Positions 26,257 to 35,995 are shown, numbered from the stretch's first letter. The stretch is DNA of 52,512 bases from Pontibacterium granulatum (GCF_029961155.1 NZ_JASBRH010000028.1:1-52512); one strand, 5' to 3'. The notes: a model not told the origin generated them from the letters alone. Program-made: numbers and translations.

Positions 26257-27438
26257 TTAGATCATCTCTACTGCAACGGCAGTTGCTTCACCACCACCAA
26301 TACACAGAGACGCTACGCCTTTCTTCAGGCCCTTCTGCTTCAGTGCATGCAGCAGCGTAACCAGGATACGGGAACCGGAAGAACCGATCGGGTGACCCAG
26401 TGCACACGCACCACCACGTACGTTCACTTTGTCGGCGTCCAGGCCCAGCTCGTTGATTGCCAGTATGGATACAACGGCAAACGCTTCGTTGATCTCGTAC
26501 AGATCTACGTCTTCTTTAGTCCAGCCTGCTTTATCCAACGACTTCTGGATTGCGCCGATCGGAGCTATGGTGAACTCTGCTGGCAGCTGCGCATGAGTGG
26601 AGTGTGACACGATACGCGCCAGCGGCTGCAAACCACGCGCCTTCGCTTCAGACTCTTTCATCAGGATCAGTGCAGAGCCACCATCGGAGATAGAGCTGGA
26701 GTTAGCCGCAGTAACAGTACCGTCCTTCTTGAACGCAGGGCGCAGGCTGCGGATCTTGTCGATACGCGCGTTGCCTGGCTGTTCGTCGGTATCAACAACC
26801 ACCTCACCTTTACGGGTCTTGATAGTTACCGGTGCGATCTCTTCTTTGAACTCACCGTTTTCAATTGCCGCCAGTGCTTTGTTCAGGGAACCGATCGCGA
26901 AGTCATCCATCGCTTCACGGGTTACGTTGTAGTCATCCGCACTCTTCTGCGCGAAGGTTCCCATCAGACCACCTTCATACGCATCTTCCAGACCGTCCAG
27001 GAACATGTGATCCATTACCTGACCGTGCCCCATGCGCATACCCTGACGCGCTTTTGGCAGAATGTAAGGTGCCTGGCTCATGCTTTCCATACCACCAGCA
27101 ACCATGACATTCGCGGAACCGGCCAGGATCTGATCGTGTGCCAGCATCACAGCTTTCATACCGGAACCACACATCTTGTTGATAGTGGTTGCACCCGCCG
27201 CATCAGGAATACCAGCAGCACGGGAAGCCTGACGCGCAGGAGCCTGACCAAGACCGGCAGGCAGTACGCAGCCCATCACAACCTCATCAATATCATCCGC
27301 TTTCAGACCAGCACGCTCAATCGCAGCTTTGATGGACGTTGCACACAGGTCCGGTGCACGCACATCGCTCAGCGACCCCATCATGCCGCCCATTGGAGTA
27401 CGTGCTGCACTTACAATTACTACTGCATCCTGACTCAT
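26257..27438 (-). CDS. Acetyl-CoA C-acyltransferase (thiolase)
   Basis: A 393-residue thiolase with nucleophile C90 (NKMCGSGMKAV), H349 (GGACALGHPIGSSG) and the second cysteine C379 (CIGGGEATA). In this neighbourhood it could cleave acetoacetyl-CoA from leucine or 2-methylacetoacetyl-CoA from isoleucine. It could equally act in ordinary acetoacetyl-CoA metabolism. The start at 27438 has AAGGTG seven bases upstream. It is transcribed alone: a terminator separates it from the liv operon, and a perfect LiuR-like palindrome lies 27 bases before its start codon. Confidence 0.93.
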   Translation of the reverse strand: MSQDAVVIVSAARTPMGGMMGSLSDVRAPDLCATSIKAAIERAGLKADDIDEVVMGCVLPAGLGQAPARQASRAAGIPDAAGATTINKMCGSGMKAVMLAHDQILAGSANVMVAGGMESMSQAPYILPKARQGMRMGHGQVMDHMFLDGLEDAYEGGLMGTFAQKSADDYNVTREAMDDFAIGSLNKALAAIENGEFKEEIAPVTIKTRKGEVVVDTDEQPGNARIDKIRSLRPAFKKDGTVTAANSSSISDGGSALILMKESEAKARGLQPLARIVSHSTHAQLPAEFTIAPIGAIQKSLDKAGWTKEDVDLYEINEAFAVVSILAINELGLDADKVNVRGGACALGHPIGSSGSRILVTLLHALKQKGLKKGVASLCIGGGEATAVAVEMI

Positions 27439-27464
27439 ATTTTTCACCTTAAACTCAAACAATC

Positions 27465-27480
27465 TTTACGTTTACGTAAA
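27465..27480 (-). promoter_or_regulatory. LiuR operator upstream of the thiolase gene
   Basis: Contains the perfect 12-base palindrome GTTTACGTAAAC. The surrounding 16-mer is identical to the site before liuR at 32580. On the minus strand a TTGTGT and a TAAAGA lie either side about 19 bases apart, the long spacer favoured by MerR-type regulators. That promoter reading is inference. Confidence 0.75.
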
Positions 27481-27491
27481 CCTATAGACAC

Positions 27492-27516
27492 AAAAAAAGG
27501 GCGCACTACTGCACCC
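27492..27516 (-). terminator. Rho-independent terminator of the liv operon
   Basis: Minus-strand stem GGGTGCA/TGCGCCC with one G-T pair and a short loop, followed by seven Ts, 17 bases after the livM stop. Confidence 0.88.
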
Positions 27517-27532
27517 TCTTTGATTCCGGCTG

Positions 27533-28462
27533 TTAGTTACCGAAGTTACGCTTAATCACTTTCTGGATCTCACCGACAATACCGTTACGGAATGCCAGTA
27601 CGCAGACTACGAAGATCAGACCCATGATGATGTGGATATAGTTACCCAACTCACCACCGGACAGGTAGTTCTGGATAGTGACGACAGACGCCGCACCCAC
27701 GATCGGACCAAAGATGGTGCCCATACCACCCAGCAGGGTCATCAGTACCACCTCACCAGACATGTGCCAGTGCGCATCAGTCAGGGACGCCAGCTGGAAG
27801 ACCAGTGTCTTGGTAGACCCCGCCAGACCTGCCAGCGCTGCAGAGATCACAAACGCTACCCACTTGTAGTCGTTAACGTTGTAACCCAGAGATACCGCAC
27901 GTGGTTCGTTTTCACGGATCGCCTTCAGGATCTGACCAAATGGAGAGTGAACGGTACGGTTCACCAGCCAGAAGCCAAACAGGAAGATCGCGAATACGAA
28001 ATAGTACATGGTCATGTTGTCGCTCAGATCGATAAAGCCGAACAGCTCACCACGCGGCACACCCTGCATACCATCCTCACCACCGGTGAACGGAGCCTGC
28101 AGGTACATAAAGAAGATCAACTGCGCCAGCGCCAGGGTAACCATCGCGAAGTAAATACCCTCGCGTTTTACCGCCAGCTTGCCGTAGATAGCGCCCAACA
28201 CCCCCGCGGCCACAGTACCACACAGAATTCCCAGCTCAGGCGTCAGGCCAACATGGAGCATCATGTAACCCGTGATGTAGCCCCCTGTACCCAGGAATGC
28301 AGCGTGACCGAAGGACAGCAGGCCTACGAAGCCCAAGAGCAGGTTAAAGGCACAGGCAAACAGTGCGAAACACAGCACTTTCATCAGGAAGACCGGGTAC
28401 AGGATAAATGGAGCCACCAGACCCAGACCGATCAGCGCAACTGCAGTTTTATTAATTTGCAT
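27533..28462 (-). CDS. livM: Branched-chain amino acid ABC transporter permease LivM
   Basis: A 309-residue polytopic membrane protein, one of two permeases of a liv-type importer. It has 8-10 predicted helices and the family segments FNLLLGFVGLLSFGHAAFLG and GTIFGPIVGAA. The conserved cytoplasmic coupling stretch is ILKAIRENEPRAVSLGYNV. AAGGGGG stands upstream of the ATG at 28462; the frame extends to 28492 but lacks family support. Last gene of the order livG-livF-binding protein-livH-livM, 13 bases after livH. Confidence 0.94.
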   Translation of the reverse strand: MQINKTAVALIGLGLVAPFILYPVFLMKVLCFALFACAFNLLLGFVGLLSFGHAAFLGTGGYITGYMMLHVGLTPELGILCGTVAAGVLGAIYGKLAVKREGIYFAMVTLALAQLIFFMYLQAPFTGGEDGMQGVPRGELFGFIDLSDNMTMYYFVFAIFLFGFWLVNRTVHSPFGQILKAIRENEPRAVSLGYNVNDYKWVAFVISAALAGLAGSTKTLVFQLASLTDAHWHMSGEVVLMTLLGGMGTIFGPIVGAASVVTIQNYLSGGELGNYIHIIMGLIFVVCVLAFRNGIVGEIQKVIKRNFGN

Positions 28463-28475
28463 CTCGGAGTCCCCC

Positions 28476-29363
28476 TTATGCTTCTTTACCAAACAGACCG
28501 GCTGGCTTGGTCAGCAGCACGATCACCATCACCGCGAAGATCACAGTGGTGGAGGCTTCCGGATAGAAATACTTCGTCAGACCTTCAACAATACCCATGC
28601 CGAGACCTGTCAGAATCGCACCACCAATCGAGCCCATGCCACCGATTACCACGATCGCGAATACCACGATCAGCATGTTGGAGCCCATATCAGGAGATAC
28701 GGAGTACACAGGTGCAGCCATTACACCTGCAAAGCCAGCCAGACCAACACCAAAACCAAAGGTCAGGGTTACGATCAGCGGCACATTGATACCAAATGCC
28801 TGCATCAGCTGCGGGTTCTCAGTACCTGCACGCAGGTAAGCCCCCAGCTTGGTTTTCTCGATCATGTACCAGGTCGCCACACACACCACCAGCGATGAAA
28901 TGATGATCCATGCCCGGTAGTTCGGCAGGTACATGAACGGCAGACGGTTACCGCCTTTCAATTCGTCAGGGATCGCGTAAGACATACCGGAAGAACCGAA
29001 CATGTGGGTAAACGCACCCTGCAAAATCAGCGCAAGACCGAAGGTAAGGAGCAAGCTATAGAGGTGATCTTCGTTGGCGATAGGACGAAGCAGGTAACGC
29101 TCCATCAAAACACCGATACAACCTACTGCCAGCGGTACAATTATCAAAGCCGCCCAGTAGTTGATACCCATGTAGTTCAGGGCCATCCAAGCAAAGAATG
29201 CACCCAGCATGTACATTGCGCCCTGCGCAAAGTTGATAATTTTTAACAAACCAAAAATGATCGCGAGACCCAGACTGAGCAACGCATAAAAGGAGCCGTT
29301 GATCAGGCCCACAAGCAGCTGGCCGAACAGGCCAAACAGGTTAATACCGAGAAATGTCGCCAT
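28476..29363 (-). CDS. livH: Branched-chain amino acid ABC transporter permease LivH
   Basis: A 295-residue membrane protein and the partner permease of LivM. The family motif LINGSFYALLSLGLAIIFGL lies near the N-terminus, and a coupling region TENPQLMQAFGINV follows mid-protein. GGTGGAG precedes the ATG at 29363. It follows the binding-protein gene after a 129-base spacer that carries a strong hairpin, so its expression is probably lower than that of the binding protein. Confidence 0.94.
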   Translation of the reverse strand: MATFLGINLFGLFGQLLVGLINGSFYALLSLGLAIIFGLLKIINFAQGAMYMLGAFFAWMALNYMGINYWAALIIVPLAVGCIGVLMERYLLRPIANEDHLYSLLLTFGLALILQGAFTHMFGSSGMSYAIPDELKGGNRLPFMYLPNYRAWIIISSLVVCVATWYMIEKTKLGAYLRAGTENPQLMQAFGINVPLIVTLTFGFGVGLAGFAGVMAAPVYSVSPDMGSNMLIVVFAIVVIGGMGSIGGAILTGLGMGIVEGLTKYFYPEASTTVIFAVMVIVLLTKPAGLFGKEA

Positions 29364-29442
29364 AACTCTCCACCCCAAGCCGGATTAGAGGTGCACTTAA
29401 TTGTGCAACCAGACCGGAAATTACCGTCCGTTCGAGGATAAA

Positions 29443-29464
29443 GGGGCTGCCGGACGGCAGCCCC
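29443..29464 (-). terminator. Attenuator hairpin between the binding protein and livH
   Basis: GGGGCTGCC-GGAC-GGCAGCCCC, a 9-bp GC-rich stem, followed on the minus strand by TTTATCC. The short T-run suggests partial termination or 3'-end protection. This is a usual way to make binding protein in excess over permeases. Confidence 0.6.
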
Positions 29465-29492
29465 GACCTCTTACCGGATCAACTTATTGTTG

Positions 29493-30698
29493 TTATTTAA
29501 AGTCACACTGAGACAGCATTGGGCCGAAGGCCTGCTCGCCAGGGATGACCTGTTCGATAGCAAAGATATCGTCTTCGTTCTTACGCTCGTCCGCTTTCTT
29601 GATACGTACCTGGTACATATCGTGAACCATGCGGCCGTCGTTACGCAGGTATGCATTACGCGCGAAGAAGTCGTTTGGCTTGTTCTTCTTCATTACCTTC
29701 ATAACGGTATCAGCGTCGTCAGTACCCGCTTCCTTGATCGCGTTCAGGTAGTGCATAGTCATAGAGTACGCACCCGCCTGACCCATTGCAGGGATAGAAC
29801 CGTGACGTTCTTTGAAGCGCTTGGACCACGCACGGGTTTCATCATCCATATCCCAGTAGAAACCGGTAGTCAGTTTCATACCGCCAGCGATGTTTGGATC
29901 CAGTGCCTTCGCGTTGTGGGTGAATACCAGCAGACCTGCTACATCAACCATCTCGGTCAGACCGAATTCAGCAGATGTCTTCAGGGAGTTAACGAAGTCA
30001 GCACCCGCGTTCGCCAGGGCCACTACATCTGCACCGGAAGACTGAGCCTGCAGCACGTAGGAGGAGAAGTCAGTCGTACCCAGCGGCGCACGAACGGCAC
30101 CCACAACTTCACCACCGTTGTTTTTGATTACGCCAGAAGCCACTTTTTCCAGAGCGTGACCGAACGCGTAGTCAGCAGTGATGAAGAACCATTTTTTCTT
30201 ACCCGCATCTACCATTGGCTTAACGGTACCGTTCGCCAGTGCAACTACGTTGTAAGTCCAGTGAGCGTTGTACGGAGAGCATGCTTTAGTGGTGAAAGCG
30301 TGGGAAGCAGACGTGGAGATCAGTGCGATCTTCTTGTTGTCGGTCAGTACTTTAGTTACCGCACCCGTTACAGAAGATGCTACCAGACCAGTTACGGCGT
30401 CAACGCCCTGGCTTTCTACCCACTCACGTGCTTTCGCAGAGCCGATATCCGGCTTGTTCTGGTCATCGGCACTAACAACTTCGATTGGCTTGCCCAATAC
30501 TGTGCCGCCGAAGTCCTCAACTGCCATTTCCACTGCCGTTACACAACCTTTACCACAGATATCAGCGTAAACACCGCCCATATCTGCCAGTACGCCGATT
30601 TTTACCTTGTCATCAGAGATGCCGGCGGCCTGAGCACCGGAAACAGCAAAAACAGACGCTACAGCTGCGGACAGCAGGGATTTCTTCAATGATTTCAT
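29493..30698 (-). CDS. ABC transporter periplasmic substrate-binding protein, LivK type
   Basis: A 401-residue periplasmic binding protein of the Peripla_BP_6 group. A clear signal peptide (MKSLKKSLLSAAVASVFAVS, cleavage near AQA-AG) is followed by VKIGVLADMGGVYADICGKG, the first strand and ligand loop of the family. The protein is unusually rich in fixed cysteines near the ligand loop (ICGKGC). It sits between livF and livH, so it is the binding component of this importer. Ligand preference (Leu/Ile/Val or short carboxylates and amides) is not decided by sequence; context favours branched-chain amino acids or their acids. Confidence 0.92.
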   Translation of the reverse strand: MKSLKKSLLSAAVASVFAVSGAQAAGISDDKVKIGVLADMGGVYADICGKGCVTAVEMAVEDFGGTVLGKPIEVVSADDQNKPDIGSAKAREWVESQGVDAVTGLVASSVTGAVTKVLTDNKKIALISTSASHAFTTKACSPYNAHWTYNVVALANGTVKPMVDAGKKKWFFITADYAFGHALEKVASGVIKNNGGEVVGAVRAPLGTTDFSSYVLQAQSSGADVVALANAGADFVNSLKTSAEFGLTEMVDVAGLLVFTHNAKALDPNIAGGMKLTTGFYWDMDDETRAWSKRFKERHGSIPAMGQAGAYSMTMHYLNAIKEAGTDDADTVMKVMKKNKPNDFFARNAYLRNDGRMVHDMYQVRIKKADERKNEDDIFAIEQVIPGEQAFGPMLSQCDFK

Positions 30699-30811
30699 CG
30701 TTATTCTCCTGGTAGAGCTTTTTATTGTTATTCACTTTTTTTAGGAGCTTTCGGTACTACCCGTGACTTCTAAACGGGCAAATCCCGCAGACTCCCGGAA
30801 AATTACCGGAT

Positions 30812-31525
30812 TTAAACACCCAGATAGGTATTGAGCATTTCAGCTTTAGCTTCCAGCTCGTTTGCGTGCACTTCTTCTACAATGTGGCCGTGTTCCATTA
30901 CGTAGTGACGATCTGCAATTGGTGCCGCAAAACGGAAGTTCTGCTCTACCAATAGAATTGTAAGACCACGTTCTTTCAGCATGACCAACACTTCACCGAG
31001 CTTCTTAACGATTACCGGAGCCAAACCCTCTGTAATCTCATCAAGCAGCAGGATATTTGCACCAGAGCGCAGGATACGGGCCAATGCCAGCATCTGCTGC
31101 TCCCCCCCAGACAAGCGCGTACCCTGACTCATGCGGCGCTCGTAGAGGTTAGGAAACAGTTCGTAGATCTCTTCAACACTCATGCCGTCACTGCGAACCG
31201 CCGGTGGCAACATCAGGTTTTCTTCTACGTTCAGACTGGAGAAGATACCGCGCTCTTCCGGGCAGAAGCCCAGACCCAAGTGCGCGATCTTGTGGGCGGA
31301 CATATCAATGGTTTCACGCCCGTTGATGTTGATACTGCCTGTACGACGTCCCACCATGTTCATGATGGAGCGAAGGGTTGTCGAACGGCCTGCACCGTTA
31401 CGACCCAGCAGAGTCACCAACTCACCCTGCATTACTGTCATATCAATACCGTGCAGGATGTGCGACTCGCCGTAAAAGGCGTGCAGATCACTGATACGGA
31501 TTTTTTCATCACCTACCGCACTCAT
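30812..31525 (-). CDS. livF: Branched-chain amino acid ABC transporter ATPase LivF
   Basis: A 237-residue ABC ATPase. The Walker A region reads GRNGAGRST, with Arg47 where nearly all P-loops have Lys; the bases CGT are clear. The signature RLSGGEQQMLALAR, Walker B NILLLDEITEGLAP and the H-loop region LLVEQN are present. LivF and LivG act as a heterodimer. Its start overlaps the livG stop by four bases, so the two are translationally coupled. Arg-type Walker A sequences are known to me in some LivF-like proteins, so this need not be inactivating, but it marks the subunit as the possibly weaker ATPase. Confidence 0.93.
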   Translation of the reverse strand: MSAVGDEKIRISDLHAFYGESHILHGIDMTVMQGELVTLLGRNGAGRSTTLRSIMNMVGRRTGSININGRETIDMSAHKIAHLGLGFCPEERGIFSSLNVEENLMLPPAVRSDGMSVEEIYELFPNLYERRMSQGTRLSGGEQQMLALARILRSGANILLLDEITEGLAPVIVKKLGEVLVMLKERGLTILLVEQNFRFAAPIADRHYVMEHGHIVEEVHANELEAKAEMLNTYLGV

Positions 31526-32340
31526 ACTGTCACCTCCTCTTTAGCTGCCTGCTGTGCCTTATCAGCTTCAGTACCCGGTACAACTTCATCTTCAGATACA
31601 CCCAGGTACGCTTCACGCACACGAGGATCAGCAGATACTGTTTCGTAGTCGCCTTCGGTCAGGATGGCACCACGCTGCAGCACGGTAATGTTGTCAGCCA
31701 GCTTAGAAACAACGTGCAGGTTGTGTTCAACCATCAGGATGGTGCGATCAGCAGATACACGCTTGATCAGGTCGGAAACCACATCAACGTCTTCATGCCC
31801 CATACCCTGTGTTGGCTCATCGAGCAGCATCAGTTCAGGATCAAGCGCCAGCGTTGTGGCAATTTCCAGTGCACGTTTACGACCATAAGAGAGGTCGACG
31901 GTGGTGGTGTTAGCAAAGTCCTGCAGGCCTACCGACTCAAGCAGCTCGATAGCGCGCGCATTCAGCTTGTTAAGGACCCTGTCAGACTTCCAAAAGTGGA
32001 AGCTGTTGCCCTCTTTTCGCTGCAGCGCGATGCGGACGTTCTCCAGAACAGTCAGGTGTGGAAAGACTGCGGAGATCTGGAAAGAACGAATAACACCCTT
32101 ACGTGCAATCTCTGCAGAGTGCATCTGGGTGATATCTTCCCCGTTATAAAGAATCTGACCACGCGTAGGGATCAAAAACTTAGTTAGAAGGTTAAAAACG
32201 GTGGTCTTACCGGCACCATTCGGGCCAATAAGCGCGTGAATCGTTCCACGCTCAACGTTTAAATTTACATTATCTACTGCGGTGAAACCTTTGAACTCTT
32301 TTACAAGATCAGTGGTTTGCAGCACGTAATCGACACTCAT
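31522..32340 (-). CDS. livG: Branched-chain amino acid ABC transporter ATPase LivG
   Basis: A 272-residue ABC ATPase with an intact Walker A (GPNGAGKTT, K45), a signature of the liv type (LSYGRKRALEIA) and Walker B LMLLDEPTQG. The acidic C-terminal tail (VSEDEVVPGTEADKAQQAAK) is longer than in E. coli LivG. First gene of the liv operon. The 294-bp gap to the divergent liuR contains two LiuR-like sites and a copy of the 18-bp motif. One of the LiuR-like sites lies 62 bp before the livG start, so transport is probably under LiuR control. Confidence 0.94.
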   Translation of the reverse strand: MSVDYVLQTTDLVKEFKGFTAVDNVNLNVERGTIHALIGPNGAGKTTVFNLLTKFLIPTRGQILYNGEDITQMHSAEIARKGVIRSFQISAVFPHLTVLENVRIALQRKEGNSFHFWKSDRVLNKLNARAIELLESVGLQDFANTTTVDLSYGRKRALEIATTLALDPELMLLDEPTQGMGHEDVDVVSDLIKRVSADRTILMVEHNLHVVSKLADNITVLQRGAILTEGDYETVSADPRVREAYLGVSEDEVVPGTEADKAQQAAKEEVTV

Positions 32341-32401
32341 GCGGAACCCAAGCCTCGCCGTTTTTATTGTTATTTTTCCAGTTTTACTACCCTGGGAGAT
32401 G

Positions 32402-32417
32402 CTTACCTTGACGTAAG
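32402..32417 (-). promoter_or_regulatory. LiuR-like operator upstream of livG
   Basis: CTTACCTTGACGTAAG keeps the CTTAC and GTAAG arms and differs from the palindromic form at two central positions. It lies 62 bp upstream of livG. Confidence 0.6.
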
Positions 32418-32556
32418 CGGTGAACCCAAATTAGCAATTTCCCCTACGGGAAGCCAAGTACTACTTTAGTCTAAGATTATCGGTTTTTTTGCCCTATATC
32501 GAGTAAAAACCCATATAAATCAGCCATCTAAACAGCAAATACCCCTTTGTGATAAT

Positions 32557-32574
32557 ATATGTGAATACCCTTAT
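32557..32574 (-). promoter_or_regulatory. Recurrent motif ATAAGGGTATTCACATAT in the livG-liuR gap
   Basis: Three differences from the copy at 44055 and overlapping a TATATT on the minus strand. On the plus strand the same bases form TACCCTTATAC just before the LiuR site, and may serve the liuR promoter. Confidence 0.35.
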
Positions 32575-32579
32575 ACAGC

Positions 32580-32595
32580 TTTACGTTTACGTAAA
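32580..32595 (+). promoter_or_regulatory. LiuR operator upstream of liuR
   Basis: TTTACGTTTACGTAAA, containing the perfect palindrome GTTTACGTAAAC, 40 bases before the liuR start codon. It is identical to the thiolase site and fits autoregulation by a MerR-type LiuR. Confidence 0.8.
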
Positions 32596-32634
32596 CTTCC
32601 TTTACGCTAATCTCAAACGTGGTAGTACAAAGAC

Positions 32635-33039
32635 ATGAACGACAAGAAGACCTATTCCATCAGTGAACTGGCAAGCGAGTTTGACGTAACAACCCGCAGC
32701 ATCCGGTTCTATGAAGACCAGCAACTTCTGGCGCCGGCACGTCGCGGTCAGACCCGCGTCTACAGCAGCCAGGACCGTGTGCGCCTGAAGTTGATCCTGC
32801 GCGGCAAACGACTGGGCTTCTCTCTGGCGGAAACACGCGAACTGTTCGAACTTTGGGACGAGACCACAACCGGCAGCGAAAAGCAGTTAAACCTGCTGCT
32901 GGTAAAGATTGCTGAAAAGCGAGCAGAACTGGAGCAGCAGCTGAAGGACATTGCCATGGTTCAACTTGAACTGGACAGTGCCGAAGCCCGCTGCCGTGAA
33001 ACACTTAACGAAATACAACAAAAACAACAGACCGAATAA
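32635..33039 (+). CDS. liuR: MerR-family regulator of leucine/isovalerate catabolism
   Basis: A 134-residue MerR-type regulator. The winged HTH occupies residues 6-75 ([26 protein letters not shown]). A C-terminal coiled coil (about 80-130; [19 protein letters not shown]) follows for dimerisation. There is no cysteine cluster for metal sensing, as expected for LiuR, which responds to pathway acyl-CoAs. It heads the liu operon, and LiuR palindromes occur before itself, livG, the thiolase and the SDR. liuA starts 49 bases after its stop. Confidence 0.92.
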   Translation: MNDKKTYSISELASEFDVTTRSIRFYEDQQLLAPARRGQTRVYSSQDRVRLKLILRGKRLGFSLAETRELFELWDETTTGSEKQLNLLLVKIAEKRAELEQQLKDIAMVQLELDSAEARCRETLNEIQQKQQTE

Positions 33040-33088
33040 CACCCCTCTATATAAGGGAGCGGTAGATCGGCGAGCAATGGGTGAAATT

Positions 33089-34255
33089 ATGATCTCACAA
33101 TACTCTGGACTGAACTTTGGACTTGGCGAAACCATTGATATGTTGCGTGAGCAGATCAACAGCTTCGCAGCAAAGGAAATCGCACCGCGCGCGGAAGAGA
33201 TTGACCAGCAGAACGAATTCCCTAACGACCTGTGGCGTAAATTCGGCGATATGGGCCTGCTCGGCATTACCGTTAAAGAAGAGTACGGTGGCGTGGACAT
33301 GGGCTACCTGGCTCACGTTATTGCGATGGAAGAGATTAGCCGCGCATCCGCCTCTGTAGGTCTGTCTTACGGCGCACACTCCAACCTGTGTGTAAACCAG
33401 ATCCACCGCAACGGTAACGAAGAACAGAAACAGAAGTACCTGCCAAAACTGATCAGCGGTGAACACATCGGCGCACTGGCAATGTCCGAGCCAAATGCCG
33501 GTTCCGACGTTGTATCCATGAAGCTGCACGCCCGTGACAACGGCGACCACTACCTGCTGAACGGCAACAAGATGTGGATCACCAACGGTCCTGATGCGAA
33601 TACCTACGTTATCTACGCAAAGACCGATGTAACTGCAGGCCCTAAAGGCATCACTGCATTCATCGTAGAGCGTGACTACCCAGGCTTCTCCCGCCACCAG
33701 AAACTGGACAAGCTGGGCATGCGCGGCTCCAACACCTGTGAGCTGGTATTTGAAGACTGCCCAGTACCTAAAGAGAACATTCTGGGTGAACTGAACGGCG
33801 GTGTTAAGGTACTGATGTCCGGTCTGGACTACGAGCGACTGGTACTGTCCGGTGGCCCACTGGGCATCATGCAGGCTGCAATGGACATCGTAATCCCATA
33901 CATCCGTGACCGTAAGCAGTTTGGCCAGGCCATCGGTGAGTTCGAACTGGTACAGGGTAAAGTTGCGGACATGTACTCCATCATGAACGCCTCCAAAGCC
34001 TACGTTTACATGGCTGCACAGGCGGCAGTGCGCGGCGAAGCATCCCGCAAAGATGCTGCAGGCTGCATCCTCTACACCGCGGAGATGGCGACCAAGATCG
34101 CTCTGGACGCAATCCAGCTGCTGGGCGGTAACGGCTACATCAACGAATTCCCTACCGGCCGTCTGCTGCGCGACGCCAAACTGTACGAGATCGGCGCGGG
34201 TACTTCCGAGATCCGTCGTATGCTGATTGGCCGCGAACTGTTCCTGAATAAGTAA
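33089..34255 (+). CDS. liuA: Isovaleryl-CoA dehydrogenase
   Basis: Oxidises isovaleryl-CoA to 3-methylcrotonyl-CoA and reduces ETF. The 388-residue protein shows the feature that separates isovaleryl-CoA dehydrogenase from its relatives. The catalytic glutamate E249 lies in [13 protein letters not shown]. The position used as base by other acyl-CoA dehydrogenases is part of [11 protein letters not shown], with no Glu before GT. The flavin segment [10 protein letters not shown] is at 131-140. The ATG at 33089 is chosen for family alignment; an ATG 12 bases upstream (33077) is also possible. Second gene of the liu operon. Confidence 0.95.
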   Translation: MISQYSGLNFGLGETIDMLREQINSFAAKEIAPRAEEIDQQNEFPNDLWRKFGDMGLLGITVKEEYGGVDMGYLAHVIAMEEISRASASVGLSYGAHSNLCVNQIHRNGNEEQKQKYLPKLISGEHIGALAMSEPNAGSDVVSMKLHARDNGDHYLLNGNKMWITNGPDANTYVIYAKTDVTAGPKGITAFIVERDYPGFSRHQKLDKLGMRGSNTCELVFEDCPVPKENILGELNGGVKVLMSGLDYERLVLSGGPLGIMQAAMDIVIPYIRDRKQFGQAIGEFELVQGKVADMYSIMNASKAYVYMAAQAAVRGEASRKDAAGCILYTAEMATKIALDAIQLLGGNGYINEFPTGRLLRDAKLYEIGAGTSEIRRMLIGRELFLNK

Positions 34256-34272
34256 GGCAACTGCCCTACCCC

Positions 34273-34337
34273 GGACCGTAATCGCTTCTTTGTCGCGTCC
34301 TTTTATAGGCGCCGTTCAAAGTGAAGCGTTGCGGTCC
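34273..34337. other. Intercistronic stem-loop liuA-liuB
   Basis: Two nested stems: GGACCG (34273-34278) with CGGTCC (34332-34337), and CGCTTC (34283-34288) with GAAGCG (34323-34328). They fill the 122-bp spacer before liuB. No T-run follows. Confidence 0.45.
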
Positions 34338-34377
34338 CGACTCACAACTTTTCAGGAATCTGTAAGAGGAGATCGGT

Positions 34378-35985
34378 ATGGCCGTTCTGCAAAGCAAAAT
34401 CAATCCACGTGCAGAAGAGTTCCGCAACAACCATGACGCCATGGCTGAAGCGGTTAACGACCTGCGCGACAAAGTATCCACCATCGAACAGGGCGGCGGC
34501 CCTAAGTATCAGGAACGCCACCTGTCCCGCGGCAAACTGCTGCCCCGCGAACGTATCAACGCCCTGCTGGACGAAGGTTCTCCATTCATGGAGTTGTCCC
34601 AGATGGCAGCCTACAACGTGTATGACGATGTAATCCCGGCAGCGGGCATCATTGCCGGTGTTGGCCGTGTCAGCGGCCAGGAATGTATGATCATCGCCAA
34701 CGACGCGACGGTTAAAGGCGGTACCTACTACCCGCTGACCGTAAAAAAACACCTGCGTGCGCAGGAGATTGCCGAGCAAAACCACCTGCCATGTATCTAT
34801 CTGGTGGACTCCGGCGGCGCTAACCTGCCACAGCAGGACGACGTATTCCCGGATCGAGACCACTTCGGTCGCATCTTCTACAACCAGGCACGCATGTCTT
34901 CCAAAGGCATCCCACAGATCGCTGTGGTCATGGGTCTTTGTACTGCCGGCGGTGCATACGTGCCTGCAATGGCAGACGAATCCATCATCGTGCGCAACCA
35001 GGGCACCATCTTCCTGGCCGGTCCTCCTCTGGTTAAAGCAGCAACCGGTGAAGTGGTTTCCGCTGAAGACCTGGGTGGCGCAGACGTTCACTGTAAAGTG
35101 TCCGGTGTAGCCGACCACTACGCAGAGAACGACGCCCACGCACTGCAGATCGCACGCACCTGTGTAGCGAACCTGAACCGCAAGAAAACCCTGGATCTGG
35201 ATATCCGCGAGCCAAAAGCGCCGCTCTACAGCGCAGACGAGATCTACGGCATCGTCGGTACCGACCTGAAGAAACCGTTCGACGTACGCGAAATCATCGC
35301 CCGTATCGTGGACGGTTCTGAATTCGACGAATTCAAGAAGATGTACGGCACCACCCTGGTGACCGGCTTCGCGCACATCCACGGCTACCCTGTGGGTATC
35401 GTAGCGAACAACGGCATCCTGTTCGGTGACTCCGCACAGAAAGGTGCACACTTCATCGAGCTGTGCTGTCAGCGCAAGATCCCTCTGCTGTTCCTGCAGA
35501 ACATCACCGGCTTTATGGTGGGTCAGAAAGCGGAATCCGAAGGTATCGCTAAACACGGTGCCAAGATGGTAACGGCGGTAGCGTGTGCCGACGTGCCTAA
35601 GCTGACCGTACTGATCGGCGGCTCCTTCGGTGCCGGAAACTACGGCATGTGCGGCCGTGCGTACAGCCCGAACTTCCTGTGGATGTGGCCAAACGCCCGT
35701 ATCTCCGTAATGGGTGGTGAACAGGCGGCGGGGGTACTGGCAACCGTTAAACGCGACAACATGGATCGCGTGGGTCAGGAATGGTCCGCTGAGGAAGAAG
35801 CTGAGTTCAAGAAGCCGATCGTCGACACCTACGAACATCAGGGTCACCCATACTACGCCAGCGCGCGTCTGTGGGACGACGGCGTAATCGATCCGGCTCA
35901 GACCCGCGACGTGATTGGCATGGGTCTGTCTGCTGCACTTAACAAACCGATCGGCGACACCAAGTTCGGTGTATTCCGCATGTAA
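34378..35985 (+). CDS. liuB: Methylcrotonyl-CoA carboxylase, carboxyltransferase (beta) subunit
   Basis: Transfers carboxyl from biotin on LiuD to 3-methylcrotonyl-CoA, giving 3-methylglutaconyl-CoA. The 535-residue length is typical for MCC beta. Both crotonase-like halves are visible: the N-terminal half with [14 protein letters not shown] and [17 protein letters not shown], and the C-terminal half with [13 protein letters not shown] and [18 protein letters not shown]. These include the glycine-rich oxyanion loops. A GAGGAG ribosome site precedes the ATG. It is followed by liuC after ten bases. A 624-residue antisense frame over this gene is a codon-bias shadow. Confidence 0.96.
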   Translation: MAVLQSKINPRAEEFRNNHDAMAEAVNDLRDKVSTIEQGGGPKYQERHLSRGKLLPRERINALLDEGSPFMELSQMAAYNVYDDVIPAAGIIAGVGRVSGQECMIIANDATVKGGTYYPLTVKKHLRAQEIAEQNHLPCIYLVDSGGANLPQQDDVFPDRDHFGRIFYNQARMSSKGIPQIAVVMGLCTAGGAYVPAMADESIIVRNQGTIFLAGPPLVKAATGEVVSAEDLGGADVHCKVSGVADHYAENDAHALQIARTCVANLNRKKTLDLDIREPKAPLYSADEIYGIVGTDLKKPFDVREIIARIVDGSEFDEFKKMYGTTLVTGFAHIHGYPVGIVANNGILFGDSAQKGAHFIELCCQRKIPLLFLQNITGFMVGQKAESEGIAKHGAKMVTAVACADVPKLTVLIGGSFGAGNYGMCGRAYSPNFLWMWPNARISVMGGEQAAGVLATVKRDNMDRVGQEWSAEEEAEFKKPIVDTYEHQGHPYYASARLWDDGVIDPAQTRDVIGMGLSAALNKPIGDTKFGVFRM

Positions 35986-35995
35986 GGGGGCTGTT

